Below are positions 7,278 to 16,230 of a stretch of DNA of 64,000 bases, piece by piece. Under the pieces are notes generated by a model, which was not told the origin of the DNA, did not search any database, and saw only the letters and a list, made by a program, of their open reading frames with translations. The DNA is from Alphaproteobacteria bacterium (GTDB lineage Bacteria; Pseudomonadota; Alphaproteobacteria; Micropepsales; Micropepsaceae): positions 1-64,000 of the forward strand of contig JADZAI010000106.1 in NCBI GenBank assembly GCA_020852655.1, given 5' to 3'. Within the stretch, counting starts at the first letter, position 1. Each line of letters begins with the position of its first letter. Position numbers and translations under genes: made by a program.

Positions 7278-9573
7278 TCGACGACTGCACCAGCGCGCCG
7301 GGCGGCACGTTCAGCAGCGACCGGACCGAGCGGATCGCCGTGTTGCCTTCGATCACCGCATTCAGGTCCGCGCTCGCCGCCGCGTCGATCAGGCCCGGGT
7401 CATAGACCGGCCAGGGCTGGAGCATCAGGAATTCTTCGTTCCGGCCGCCGACCCGCTCGCCGATCTTCTCCCACAGTTCTTCGGTGATGAAGGGCGTGAA
7501 GGGATGCATCAACAGCAGGATCTGGTCGAGCACCCAGCCGGCCGTGGCGCGCGTCTCGGCCTTGGCCGCCTCGTTCTCGCCCATCAGCTCCGGCTTGATC
7601 AGCTCGAGATACCAGTCGCAGAAGATGTTCCAGACGAACTGGTAGAGCGCCGTCGCCGCATCGTTGTAGCGGAAGCCTTCCAGCGCCTCGCGCACCGCGG
7701 CCTCCGCCTTCACCGTCTCGCCGATAATCCACTTGTTGATCCGTCCACGGACGGATTTCGGATCGAAGCCCTTGACCGGATCGCAGGCGTTCATCTCGCA
7801 GAAGCGCGCCGCGTTCCACAATTTGGTGCAGAAGTTGCGGTAGCCCTCGACGCGGCTCGGCCCCATGCGGACATCCTTGCCCTGCGCCGCCGCGATGGCG
7901 AGGCCGAAGCGCAGCGCGTCCGCGCCGTACTGGTCGATCAGGGTCAGCGGGTCGACGACGTTGCCCTTCGTCTTCGACATCTTCTGGCCCTTCTCGTCGA
8001 CGACACGGGCATGGATCAGCACCGTTTTGAACGGCGCGGCGCCCATGATGTCGGTGCCGAACATCATCATGCGAGCGACCCAGAAGAAGATGATGTCGAA
8101 CATCGTGACCAGTACGGATGTCGGGTAGAAGCGCTTCAGATCGTCCGTCTGCTCCGGCCACCCCAGCGTCGAGAACGGCCACAGCCCCGACGAGAACCAG
8201 GTGTCGAGCACGTCGCTGTCGCGGGTCAGCGCCTCGGCCTTGCCATAGTGCTTCAGCGCCGCGGCCTCCGCCTCCGCCTCGGTCTCCTCGACGAACGCCC
8301 GGCCATCCGGCCCATACCACGCCGGGATCTGGTGCCCCCACCACAATTGGCGTGAGACGCACCAGGGCTGGATATTCTCCATCCACTGGAAGAAAGTCTT
8401 CGACCAGTGCTCGGGCACGAAGCTGGTCTCGCCCGAGCGCACCGCCGCCATCGCCTTCTCGGCCAGCGGCTGGACGTTCAGATACCATTGCTCGGTCAGA
8501 TACGGCTCGATGACCACCGTCTTGGTCTTCTCGTCATGCGGCACCGCATGGGCGATGTCCTCGATGCGGTCGAGCAGACCCATCTCCTCGAAGGTCGCGA
8601 CGATGCGCTTCCGCGCCTCAGCCGTCGTCAGCCCGCGATAGGCCTCCGGCACCGTGTCGTTGAGCGTGCCGTCCCTGTTCAGGATGTTGACCGCCGGCAG
8701 CCCGGCCCGCTTGCCCACCTCGAAATCGTTGAAGTCATGCGCCGGCGTGATCTTCACCGCGCCCGAGCCCTTCTCGGGATCGGCATACTCGTCCGCGACG
8801 ATCGGGATCAGCCGGTCGGCGATCGGCAGCCGAACCATTTTCCCGACGAGGTCCGTGTAGCGCTCGTCTTCGGGATGCACCGCGACGCCGGTATCGCCCA
8901 GCATGGTTTCGGGCCGTGTCGTCGCGACGACGATGAAGCGCTCCGGGTCCTCGGCGAGCGGATAACGAAGGTGCCACAGATGCCCCTTCATCTCGATCGA
9001 CTCGACCTCGAGGTCCGAGACGGCCGTCTGCATCGACGGGTCCCAGTTCACCAGGCGGTTGTCCTTGTAGAGCAGCCCGTCCTTGTGGAGCTTCACGAAG
9101 ACCTTGATGACGGCCTTGCTCAGCCCCTCGTCCATCGTGAAGCGCTCGCGGCTCCAGTCGCAGCTCGCCCCCATGCGGCGGAGCTGCCGCGTGATGGTGC
9201 CCCCGCTCTCGGCCTTCCAGGCCCAGACGCGTTTCAGGAACTCTTCGCGGCCCAGCTTGAGGCGGCTGGTCTGCTGCTCGCGCAACTGGCGCTCGACGAC
9301 CAACTGGGTCGCGATGCCCGCATGATCGGTGCCCGGCACCCACAGCACGTCCTTCCCGCGCATCCGCTCGTAACGGCAGAGCACGTCCTGAAGCGTGTTG
9401 TTCAACGCATGGCCGATATGGAGCGAGCCCGTGACGTTGGGCGGCGGGATGACGATCGAGAAGGCACCCTTGCCCTTGTTCGTCGGCTTGAAGGCGCCCG
9501 CGCCTTCCCATTGGGCGTAGAGGCGCTGCTCGATGGCGGCGGGGTCGAAGGTCTTGTCCAGCATGGCAGTCAA
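6913..9573 (-). CDS. valS: valyl-tRNA synthetase
   Basis: An 886-aa class Ia aminoacyl-tRNA synthetase that charges tRNA-Val in the cytoplasm. [18 protein letters not shown] carries the HIGH motif at residues 52-55 and [12 protein letters not shown] near 531 is the KMSKS loop. Between them is the CP1 editing domain that removes mischarged threonine. The protein ends in a coiled-coil arm ([22 protein letters not shown]) typical of ValRS. Length is normal for the family. It follows popZ on the same strand, separated by an intrinsic terminator, in the gene order conserved in alphaproteobacteria. Confidence 0.97.
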   Translation of the reverse strand: MTAMLDKTFDPAAIEQRLYAQWEGAGAFKPTNKGKGAFSIVIPPPNVTGSLHIGHALNNTLQDVLCRYERMRGKDVLWVPGTDHAGIATQLVVERQLREQQTSRLKLGREEFLKRVWAWKAESGGTITRQLRRMGASCDWSRERFTMDEGLSKAVIKVFVKLHKDGLLYKDNRLVNWDPSMQTAVSDLEVESIEMKGHLWHLRYPLAEDPERFIVVATTRPETMLGDTGVAVHPEDERYTDLVGKMVRLPIADRLIPIVADEYADPEKGSGAVKITPAHDFNDFEVGKRAGLPAVNILNRDGTLNDTVPEAYRGLTTAEARKRIVATFEEMGLLDRIEDIAHAVPHDEKTKTVVIEPYLTEQWYLNVQPLAEKAMAAVRSGETSFVPEHWSKTFFQWMENIQPWCVSRQLWWGHQIPAWYGPDGRAFVEETEAEAEAAALKHYGKAEALTRDSDVLDTWFSSGLWPFSTLGWPEQTDDLKRFYPTSVLVTMFDIIFFWVARMMMFGTDIMGAAPFKTVLIHARVVDEKGQKMSKTKGNVVDPLTLIDQYGADALRFGLAIAAAQGKDVRMGPSRVEGYRNFCTKLWNAARFCEMNACDPVKGFDPKSVRGRINKWIIGETVKAEAAVREALEGFRYNDAATALYQFVWNIFCDWYLELIKPELMGENEAAKAETRATAGWVLDQILLLMHPFTPFITEELWEKIGERVGGRNEEFLMLQPWPVYDPGLIDAAASADLNAVIEGNTAIRSVRSLLNVPPGALVQSSISLTGAVNEAVIHEFAPMFERLSKTRIATTPMNAETTGSAVTSFGTIVLDLGGHIDKAKELARLRKDAAKQDSEIANIEAKLGNADFVSRAPEEVIEEQKERRDAAAATRDRLNAAIARLG

Positions 9574-9590
9574 TTGTCACGTCAGAGGGA

Positions 9591-9622
9591 AAACGAAAAG
9601 CGGCCGGGAAGGCCCCGGCCGC
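9591..9622 (-). terminator. rho-independent terminator downstream of popZ
   Basis: On the minus strand a 9-bp GC stem (GCGGCCGGG / CCCGGCCGC) with a 5-nt loop is followed by TTTTCGTTTT. It lies between the popZ stop and the valS start, so valS needs its own promoter or readthrough. Confidence 0.8.
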
Positions 9623-9647
9623 GGAAAGTTAAGGTCTTGCGGCGAGC

Positions 9648-10199
9648 CTAGCGGCGGCGGCTCGCGACGCGGGCGACCTCTTCGCGTACGATGCTCTCGA
9701 CGATGTCGGTCAGATGGTCGTCCAGCCACTGCTTCAGCATCGGCTTCAGCAGCGCGCGCACCACGCCTTCGATGGAATTGCCCGCGGCGCTGTCGGTGAT
9801 CGCCATGTCGCGAGCCAGCCGGTCGAAAACCGCCCCTGCCCGCTCGGCAACATCGTCCGCGACCAGCCCGGATGCCGGAAAGGCCCCCAGCGTCTCGGGC
9901 TCGGGGTCGAATGCGATGTCGTCGGCCGGCTCGACGAGCGCCGGCCGCGGGCGCGGCCGCGGCGCCGGTTCCGGCGGCGATGCGGGCGCCGTCTCCTCGA
10001 CGATGTCCGTCAGCTCCAGCACGTCCTCGTCTTCGGCCGCGGCCTTCGGCGCCGGTGCTGCCTCGGCAACGGGCGGGGCGGCTTCAGGCTCCGGAGCGGC
10101 AGGCGCCGCCTCGCCCTCCTCCTCGGAAATGATCCGCCGGATGGAGGCGAGAATCTCCTCCATGGTGGGCTCGCCCGTCTGCGGGGCAGCATTGGACAT
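9648..10199 (-). CDS. popZ: polar organizing protein PopZ (DUF2497)
   Basis: A 183-aa protein with the three-part PopZ layout: an N-terminal partner-binding helix (EPTMEEILASIRRIISEEEGE), a long acidic Pro/Ala-rich disordered middle, and a C-terminal helical oligomerisation region (ALLKPMLKQWLDDHLTDIVESIVREEV). PopZ self-assembles at cell poles, tethers the ParB-bound origin and recruits cell-cycle kinases in Caulobacter. The tolC-popZ-valS order seen here is conserved across alphaproteobacteria, which supports orthology. It is followed by a strong intrinsic terminator. Confidence 0.93.
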   Translation of the reverse strand: MSNAAPQTGEPTMEEILASIRRIISEEEGEAAPAAPEPEAAPPVAEAAPAPKAAAEDEDVLELTDIVEETAPASPPEPAPRPRPRPALVEPADDIAFDPEPETLGAFPASGLVADDVAERAGAVFDRLARDMAITDSAAGNSIEGVVRALLKPMLKQWLDDHLTDIVESIVREEVARVASRRR

Positions 10200-10267
10200 A
10201 GCGCGATCCTCACGCCTGCGCGCCGACTCTCCGGAATCGGCGCCGACAGGCCATCATGGCGACAAGC

Positions 10268-11647
10268 TCAGTCGTCGCCAACCCCGATCAGCTTGCCCGC
10301 CACGTCGTCGGCATGCGGAACCGGATCGTAGACCTCGACCGGCAGGCCCATGTCGACCGCAGAGAGGCGCCCCATCGCCGAGAGCAGCGCATAGGCCGCG
10401 ACATACTCGTTGCGCTCGCTCGTCACCAGCGTGACCCGCGAGTTCAGCAGCTCCTGCTCGGCGTTCAGAACGTCCAGCGTGGTCCGCGCGCCGACTTCGG
10501 CCTCCTGGCGGACGCCTTCATAGGCAATCTCGTTGGCCCGGACCTGGTCCTGCGCCGACTTGATGGCGTCGCGCGCCGCCATGAGCGCTTCCCAGGCGTT
10601 CTTGACGGTTTCCATCGTCGTCCGCTCGGCCTGGGTCGCGAGGAGGCGGCTCTGGCTGTAGGTCTGCTTGGCCTGACGGATTGCGGAATACTCGGCGCCG
10701 CCCTGATACAGCGGAACCGTGGCGCCGACCCCGACCGAAAGGGAATCGGTGTCGCGATCCCCGATCAGGGGGCTGTCGTTGTGGCTCTTTCCGCGAGAGT
10801 ACTGCGCCTGCAAGTCGACATTCGGCATCAGCGCACTGACCGCCAGATCGATCGCCGCCTGGGCACCGACAGCCTGCTCGCGGGCGGCGACCAGCGTCGG
10901 GTTGATCGCCATCGCCGATTCGACGGCTTCTTCATATGTCTTGGGCAGCCGCGGCATCGGCGGGCGGCCGTCAAGGTTCGAAGGCGTGCTGCCGACCACC
11001 TTGATATAGGCCGAGCGGCTGGCTTCCAGTTGCGCCTCGGCCTGGGTCAGTGCCGTCCGCGCACCGGACAGCCGCGCCTCCGCCTGGGCGACATCGGTGC
11101 GGGTGATTTCGCCGACGTCGAAGCGATCCTGCGAGGCCTGGCGCTCGCGCTCCAGCACCTCGACCTGGCGCTGCGAAAGTTCCAGCACCGCCATGTCGCG
11201 CACGACATCCATATAGGCGAAAACCGCGCTCAGCAGTATCTGCCCTTCGACACCACGGAGGCTCGCGCGGCCGGCCCGGATCTGCGCCTTCGCGATCTCG
11301 CGCTGCGCGCCGATACGACCGCCCTCGAAGAGGGTCTGGCTCGCCTGCACATTGGCGTTCCACCCGGTCGTCTCGCCGCCCGTCAGCGCGGAACCGGCAT
11401 AGTCATCGTTATAGGACGCGCTGCCGTTGATCGTGACCCGTGGGCGCCAGCCGGAGTTGGCCTGTGCCAGTTCCTCGTCGGTCGCGCGAAGCCGCGCCCG
11501 CTCGGCGAGAATCTGCGGGTTGGTGTTGTAGGTGTCGACCAGCGCGCTCTGGAGCGTCTTGCCGAAGGCAGGCGTCGCGCTCAGCGCAGCCATTGCGGCA
11601 ACGCCGGACAGCAGAAGTGTCCGGAAGCGGCGCGGAAAGAAGGTCAT
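10268..11647 (-). CDS. tolC: TolC-family outer-membrane efflux protein
   Basis: A 459-aa outer-membrane channel of type I secretion and RND efflux systems. It has a cleavable signal peptide (FRTLLLSGVAAMAALSATPAFG) and then two homologous halves of long helices and strands; ALVDTYNTNPQILAERARLRA and VESAMAINPTLVAAREQAV are the paired OEP repeats. The inner-membrane partners are not in the window. It lies 20 nt downstream of pcm on the same strand and is probably co-transcribed with it. Confidence 0.9.
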   Translation of the reverse strand: MTFFPRRFRTLLLSGVAAMAALSATPAFGKTLQSALVDTYNTNPQILAERARLRATDEELAQANSGWRPRVTINGSASYNDDYAGSALTGGETTGWNANVQASQTLFEGGRIGAQREIAKAQIRAGRASLRGVEGQILLSAVFAYMDVVRDMAVLELSQRQVEVLERERQASQDRFDVGEITRTDVAQAEARLSGARTALTQAEAQLEASRSAYIKVVGSTPSNLDGRPPMPRLPKTYEEAVESAMAINPTLVAAREQAVGAQAAIDLAVSALMPNVDLQAQYSRGKSHNDSPLIGDRDTDSLSVGVGATVPLYQGGAEYSAIRQAKQTYSQSRLLATQAERTTMETVKNAWEALMAARDAIKSAQDQVRANEIAYEGVRQEAEVGARTTLDVLNAEQELLNSRVTLVTSERNEYVAAYALLSAMGRLSAVDMGLPVEVYDPVPHADDVAGKLIGVGDD

Positions 11648-11667
11648 GAATGGCCTGGTCCCGAGTC

Positions 11668-12324
11668 TCAGAATGCAAAATGCGGGGCAGCCGCAAAGCC
11701 GGGAAGCGGCGCGACGCTGGCGTCGAACGCAATCCGGCTGGAAACCCCCGCTACCGATTTAACGAAAATGTGGGCTTTTCCGGCGGCCTTGTCTGTGACG
11801 ATTCCGACAAGTCGACCGCCCGGCGCCAACTGTGCCAGCAAAGCCTCAGGCTGAACCGCGATCGCGCCGTTCAGGAAGATGACATCATAGGGCGCAGCGC
11901 CGGCCCAGCCTTGATTCAGCGGGCCGGCCACGACCTCGACGCCCTGCACACCGGTCGCCGCCAGGTGCTCGCGGGCGATCGGCGCCAGCAGAGGCTCCTC
12001 GAGCGCGACGACGTCCGCCGCCAGACGCGCCAGGATGGCGGCCGAGTATCCGGTTCCGCCGCCGACATCGAGCACCTTGTCGGTCGCCCTCACATCCGCC
12101 GCTATGACCAGCTTGGCGAAGACCCGCGGATCCATCAACTGGCGGCCCGGCGCCGCCTCGACCCCTTCGCCCATATAGGCGAGCGACCGCAGCGCAGCCG
12201 GCACGAAGCCCTCGCGCGGCACGCTGCGCAGCGCGAAAATCAGCGCCGGATCGGTGACGTCGGCCGTCCGAATCTGGCCGTCCACCATGTTGTTGCGCGC
12301 AAGAGCGTAGTCCACGTCGGGCAC
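11668..12324 (-). CDS. pcm: protein-L-isoaspartate O-methyltransferase
   Basis: A SAM-dependent repair methyltransferase of about 218 aa that methylates isoaspartyl residues in damaged proteins. The N-terminus ARNNMVDGQIRTADVTDP and the SAM site VLDVGGGTGYSAAILARLA identify the alphaproteobacterial group that sits upstream of tolC. The ORF-track start at 12501 would overlap the tRNA-Cys gene, so I take a GTG at 12324 (VPDVDYALARNNM); the GTG at 12315 (VDYALARNNM) fits relatives equally well. Members of this subgroup often deviate from classical PCMT, so substrate specificity is less certain than family. Confidence 0.88.
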   Translation of the reverse strand: MPDVDYALARNNMVDGQIRTADVTDPALIFALRSVPREGFVPAALRSLAYMGEGVEAAPGRQLMDPRVFAKLVIAADVRATDKVLDVGGGTGYSAAILARLAADVVALEEPLLAPIAREHLAATGVQGVEVVAGPLNQGWAGAAPYDVIFLNGAIAVQPEALLAQLAPGGRLVGIVTDKAAGKAHIFVKSVAGVSSRIAFDASVAPLPGFAAAPHFAF

Positions 12325-12495
12325 CGATTCTGCAAGGCGATCAGGAGTCGGGCGCTTATAGCACCGGCAAGGGGGCTCGCAATCCAACGCGAAGCGCCGA
12401 GGCGCCGCGCGGCAAATATCATTGTGGCGGCGTGGCGGTTCTGATACCAGCACCGCTCCATTTCGCAGGGGCGGTTTTCCGCGACCTTGAGACGA

Positions 12496-12569
12496 GGCCA
12501 CGTGGCGGAGTGGTTACGCAGAGGACTGCAAATCCTTGTATCCCGGTTCGATTCCGGGCGTGGCCTCCA
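12496..12569 (+). tRNA. tRNA-Cys (GCA)
   Basis: A 74-nt cloverleaf with acceptor arms GGCCACG/CGTGGCC, anticodon loop CTGCAAA (anticodon GCA), T-arm GGTTCGATTCC, and an encoded CCA end. It is in a short intergenic space between pcm and tRNA-Asn. Confidence 0.96.
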
Positions 12570-12616
12570 ACGTCTCCTTCATTCCTCTGAACGAATTCAC
12601 TCCGCCGCGGGTCAAC

Positions 12617-12634
12617 GTTAACCGGCCCTTAACC
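12617..12634. promoter_or_regulatory. CtrA-type site (TTAA-N7-TTAAC)
   Basis: GTTAACCGGCCCTTAACC matches the full CtrA consensus with the correct 7-nt spacing. It sits 50 nt after tRNA-Cys and just ahead of a short stretch that ends in an intrinsic terminator, with no protein gene directly downstream. Confidence 0.5.
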
Positions 12635-12639
12635 TGAAT

Positions 12640-12726
12640 GACCTATTGAGAAATTGTCTTCCCTTGAAGACACCCCACCATTCGAGTTTACCTTCACGGG
12701 CCGCGGAAACGCGGCCCGCTCTTTTT
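12640..12726 (+). ncRNA. candidate small RNA
   Basis: Between the CtrA-type site and a strong terminator lies about 85 nt with no ORF but two stem-loops: GTCTTC-CCTT-GAAGAC, and then the terminator stem. This promoter-hairpin-terminator arrangement fits a stand-alone small RNA. A clear -10 box is not visible, and it could instead be the trailer of the tRNA-Cys transcript. Confidence 0.35.
12698..12726 (+). terminator. rho-independent terminator
   Basis: Stem GGGCCGCG / CGCGGCCC with a GAAA tetraloop, followed by GCTCTTTTT on the plus strand. Confidence 0.85.
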
Positions 12727-12793
12727 GCAAAGAGCGCATCGTCGCCATTGACGCGGCGAATGCCGATAGGGTACCCACCCGCCCCTGCCATGA

Positions 12794-12868
12794 TCCGCGG
12801 TAGCTCAGTGGTAGAGCAGCCGGCTGTTAACCGGCTGGTCGTAGGTTCGAATCCTACCCGCGGAGCCA
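12794..12868 (+). tRNA. tRNA-Asn (GTT)
   Basis: A 75-nt cloverleaf: acceptor TCCGCGG/CCGCGGA, anticodon loop CTGTTAA (GTT), T-arm GGTTCGAATCC, CCA encoded. It ends 6 nt before the 3' end of the convergent dnaE2 gene. Confidence 0.97.
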
Positions 12869-12873
12869 TTCTT

Positions 12874-15800
12874 TCAGTGAAAATCACGCGATTTCGGTAG
12901 CACCCGCACATTCCGCGGATGCCCGTTGCGTGGGTATTGCGGGTTCTGGGACTCATCGGCCGGGCTCAGCCTGATCGCCGGGTTGTGATCTTCCGACAGG
13001 CGTTTCAGTTCCTCCGTCCGATCGGCCACACGCTCCGCCATCAGGTGGACGACCTCGTCCTTGCTCTTCTGGACCTTGCCCTCGACGAGCAGCAGGCGGC
13101 CGCCCATGATTTCGCGCCGAAAGACATCGAACTGGCGGGCCCAGAGAACGACATTCGTGATGCCGGTCTCGTCTTCCAGCGTGATGAAGATGGCCTTGCC
13201 GTTTCCCGGCCTTTGCCGGACCAACACGACGCCCGCCGTCTTGGCCGACTGGCCGTCCCCCTTTGCGGAGGTCTCGGCGCAGGAGAGCACACGCTCCTGC
13301 GCGAAGACGGGACGGAGTATCTGCATGGGGTGTCCTTTGAGGGACAGACGCGTCGTCTGGTAATCGGCGGCGATGTGTTCCGAGAGCGGCATCTCGGGCA
13401 GGAAACTGTCCGGCTCGTCGCCAAGCTCCGGCGCATCCGCCAGTTCGAACAGCGGGAGAACCTTGCCGTCGGGCATCCGCCGCGCTTCCCAAAGCGCTTC
13501 CCGCCGTCCGAGCCCGGTGGATTGGAAGGCATCCGCATCGGAAAGAAGACGCAGAGCCCGCGCCGGCAGCTTCGCCTTCCGGCGAAGCGCCTCGATGTCC
13601 GCGTAGCCTGCCCCACGATGCGCGACGATCTTCTTCGCCCAATCCTCGCGGAAGCCGTCGATCAGCCGGAAGCCGAGACGTAGCGCGACATGCTTGGCGG
13701 AGTCGCCTTCCAACGTGTGATCCCACATGCTTTCGTTCACATCGATCGGCCGCGCCTCGACATCGTGTTCCTGCATCTCGCGCACGATTTGCGCCGGCGC
13801 ATAGAATCCCATCGGCTGCGAGTTGAGCAGCGCGCAGGCGAAGATCGCCGGGTAGTGGCACTTCAGCCAGGCCGAGATGTAGACGAGGCGGCTGAACGCT
13901 GCCGCGTGGCTTTCCGGAAATCCGTAGCTGCCGAAGCCTTTGATCTGTTCGAAACATCGCTGGGCGAAGTCGCGTTGATAGCCTCGGGCAACCATGCCCT
14001 CGACCATCGCCTTTTCGTATTTCCACATGGTCCCGACGTTGCGAAACGTCGCCATCGCCCGCCGCAAGCCGTTGGCCTGCTCTGATGTGAAATTCGCTGC
14101 TACCATGGCGAGCTGCATCGCCTGCTCCTGGAAGAGCGGGACGCCAAACGTCTTTTTGAGGACGGGAATTAACTCATTGGGATCATGCGGCCACGCTGGC
14201 GATGGGTATGTCACGTCTTCATCGCCGTCTCTGCGCCTGAGATACGGATGCACCATGTTGCCTTGAATAGGGCCAGGCCGAACGATAGCGACTTGAATGA
14301 CGAGATCGTAGAATTTCCTGGGCTTCAGCCGCGGCAGCATGTTCATCTGCGCGCGGCTTTCGACCTGGAAGACGCCGAGAGACTCTCCCCTGCAAAGCAT
14401 GTCGTAGGTGGCGGTATCTTCCCGATCGACGGTTCCAAGGGTGAGATCGCACCCGTCTCGATCTTCATACTCGCGCAGAAGATCGAAGGCCTTGCGAATG
14501 CAAGTCAGCATGCCCAGCGCCAGGACATCCACCTTCATCAAGCCCAGCGTGTCGATGTCGTCCTTGTCCCATTCGATGAAGGTGCGGTCTTTCATAGCCG
14601 CATTGCCGATCGGCACGACTTCGTCCAGCCGTCCTCGCGTCAGGACGAAGCCGCCGACGTGCTGAGACAGATGGCGCGGGAATCCCAAGAGGCGCGAGGC
14701 AAGGCCGACGGCTCTCGCAACAACGGCATTCGCCGGATCGAACCTGGCCTGACGGACATGCGCTTCCGATAGACCATCACCCCAACTGCCCCACTGGGTA
14801 TTTGCCAAACGCGCCGTCACATCTTCGGTGAGCCCCAGCGCCTTTCCGACATCCCGGATGGCGCTGCGCGGGCGATAGTGGATCACCGTCGCGGCTATGC
14901 CCGCGCGATCTCGCCCGTATTTCTCATAGACAGGTTGGATGACCTCCGCACGCCGCTCATGTTCGAAGTCGACGTCGATATCCGGCGGCTCCTTGCGTTC
15001 GGTGGAAATGAACCGTTCGAAGAGAACGTCGTGCTCCGAGGGATCGACCGCCGTTATGCCGAGGACGAAGCAGACAGCCGAATTGGCGGCAGAGCCACGG
15101 CCTTGGCATAGGATGCCTTGGCTGTTCGCGAAGTCGACGATGTGGTGGATGGTCAGAAAGTAGCGCGCATAATCGAGCTTGGCGATCAACTCGAACTCTT
15201 TGCGCAGGAGCGTCTGCACTTTCTCAGACACGCCATTCGGGTAGACGAGAGGCAGGCGCCGGCGCACCAACTCTTCCAGCCAGGTCTGTGGAGTCCAGCC
15301 GGGTGGAATCGGTTCTTCCGGATAGTCGTATTTCAATTCCTCGACAGAAAAACCAACCCGGCCGAGGATATGGTCGATCTCCTCCATGGCCTCGGGCGCA
15401 TCGGCGAAAAGCCGGGCCATTTCCTCGGCCGGCTTTAAATGCCGTTCGGCGTTCTCTTCGAGCAGTCGGCCCGCCTTGTCGATCGTGACGCCTTCGCGGA
15501 TGCAGGTCAGGACATCCTGCAAATCCCGTTGCCCATAGTCATGGTAGAGGACGTTGTTGACGGCGACGATCGCTACATCGGCGTTCCGGGCGATGGCCTT
15601 CAACTGCGTCAAACGGCGTGCATCATTGCCCCGCCGCGGCATGTCGACGCCCAGCCACACATTCCCCGCTCCAACCTCTTCCAGCCTTTCGAGAGTCTGG
15701 CTGAGGATTTTCGATGGCTTCCCAGCGATCACGATCAACAGGAGATACCGCGTGTCGCTGAGCAGGTCATCGAGCTTCAGCTCGCACTGACCCTTCCTGG

Positions 15801-16230
15801 TTCTTCTGTTTCCCTCGGTGAGAAGGCGGCAAATCCGTCCCCAACCTTCTCGCGTCTCGGGATAGACGATGATGTCAGGCGTCTGGTCGGAGAAAACCAA
15901 CCGCGTTCCCGTCACGAGCTTGAAAGCTTTCGCCCGTTCCTTGAGTTCGTCGGATGTGAGGCCGAGCTTTTCCCAGGCCGGATTCTCTACCCAGGCATAC
16001 TCACCTGGTCCCGATCCCTCGCGTTTCTTCATCGGTTCAGGCAGGCCTTCCTCGCGGATTTCCCGCAGTGCCCTAAAGGCTCGTGCGACGCCGGAAACCG
16101 TGTTGCGGTCGGCAATCCCGATGCCTGTATGCCCCATCAATACGGCCGTAAGGACGAGGTCCTGAGCCGTCGAGGCGCCGCGCAGGAAGGAGAAGTTCGA
16201 TGCCGTCGCCAATTCGGCATAGCGGTTCAT
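12874..16230 (-). CDS. dnaE2: error-prone DNA polymerase DnaE2 (ImuC)
   Basis: A 1118-aa C-family DNA polymerase alpha subunit used for damage-induced mutagenesis. The N-terminus MNRYAELATASNFSFLRGAS starts the PHP domain; PPDIDVDFEHERR contains two of the palm aspartates; the protein ends with the OB-fold and the tail HPRNVRVLPKSRDFH typical of DnaE2. I chose the ATG at 16230, which overlaps the imuB stop as ATGA (translational coupling), rather than the track's longer frame inside imuB. It works with ImuA and ImuB, is SOS-induced through LexA, and the operon order here is imuA-imuB-dnaE2. Confidence 0.95.
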   Translation of the reverse strand: MNRYAELATASNFSFLRGASTAQDLVLTAVLMGHTGIGIADRNTVSGVARAFRALREIREEGLPEPMKKREGSGPGEYAWVENPAWEKLGLTSDELKERAKAFKLVTGTRLVFSDQTPDIIVYPETREGWGRICRLLTEGNRRTRKGQCELKLDDLLSDTRYLLLIVIAGKPSKILSQTLERLEEVGAGNVWLGVDMPRRGNDARRLTQLKAIARNADVAIVAVNNVLYHDYGQRDLQDVLTCIREGVTIDKAGRLLEENAERHLKPAEEMARLFADAPEAMEEIDHILGRVGFSVEELKYDYPEEPIPPGWTPQTWLEELVRRRLPLVYPNGVSEKVQTLLRKEFELIAKLDYARYFLTIHHIVDFANSQGILCQGRGSAANSAVCFVLGITAVDPSEHDVLFERFISTERKEPPDIDVDFEHERRAEVIQPVYEKYGRDRAGIAATVIHYRPRSAIRDVGKALGLTEDVTARLANTQWGSWGDGLSEAHVRQARFDPANAVVARAVGLASRLLGFPRHLSQHVGGFVLTRGRLDEVVPIGNAAMKDRTFIEWDKDDIDTLGLMKVDVLALGMLTCIRKAFDLLREYEDRDGCDLTLGTVDREDTATYDMLCRGESLGVFQVESRAQMNMLPRLKPRKFYDLVIQVAIVRPGPIQGNMVHPYLRRRDGDEDVTYPSPAWPHDPNELIPVLKKTFGVPLFQEQAMQLAMVAANFTSEQANGLRRAMATFRNVGTMWKYEKAMVEGMVARGYQRDFAQRCFEQIKGFGSYGFPESHAAAFSRLVYISAWLKCHYPAIFACALLNSQPMGFYAPAQIVREMQEHDVEARPIDVNESMWDHTLEGDSAKHVALRLGFRLIDGFREDWAKKIVAHRGAGYADIEALRRKAKLPARALRLLSDADAFQSTGLGRREALWEARRMPDGKVLPLFELADAPELGDEPDSFLPEMPLSEHIAADYQTTRLSLKGHPMQILRPVFAQERVLSCAETSAKGDGQSAKTAGVVLVRQRPGNGKAIFITLEDETGITNVVLWARQFDVFRREIMGGRLLLVEGKVQKSKDEVVHLMAERVADRTEELKRLSEDHNPAIRLSPADESQNPQYPRNGHPRNVRVLPKSRDFH

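Noticed and set aside
12618-12956. Minus-strand ORF containing RVGFEPTTSRLTAGCSTTELP
   Set aside because: This peptide is the well-known artefact of translating the antisense strand of a tRNA; it covers tRNA-Asn here.
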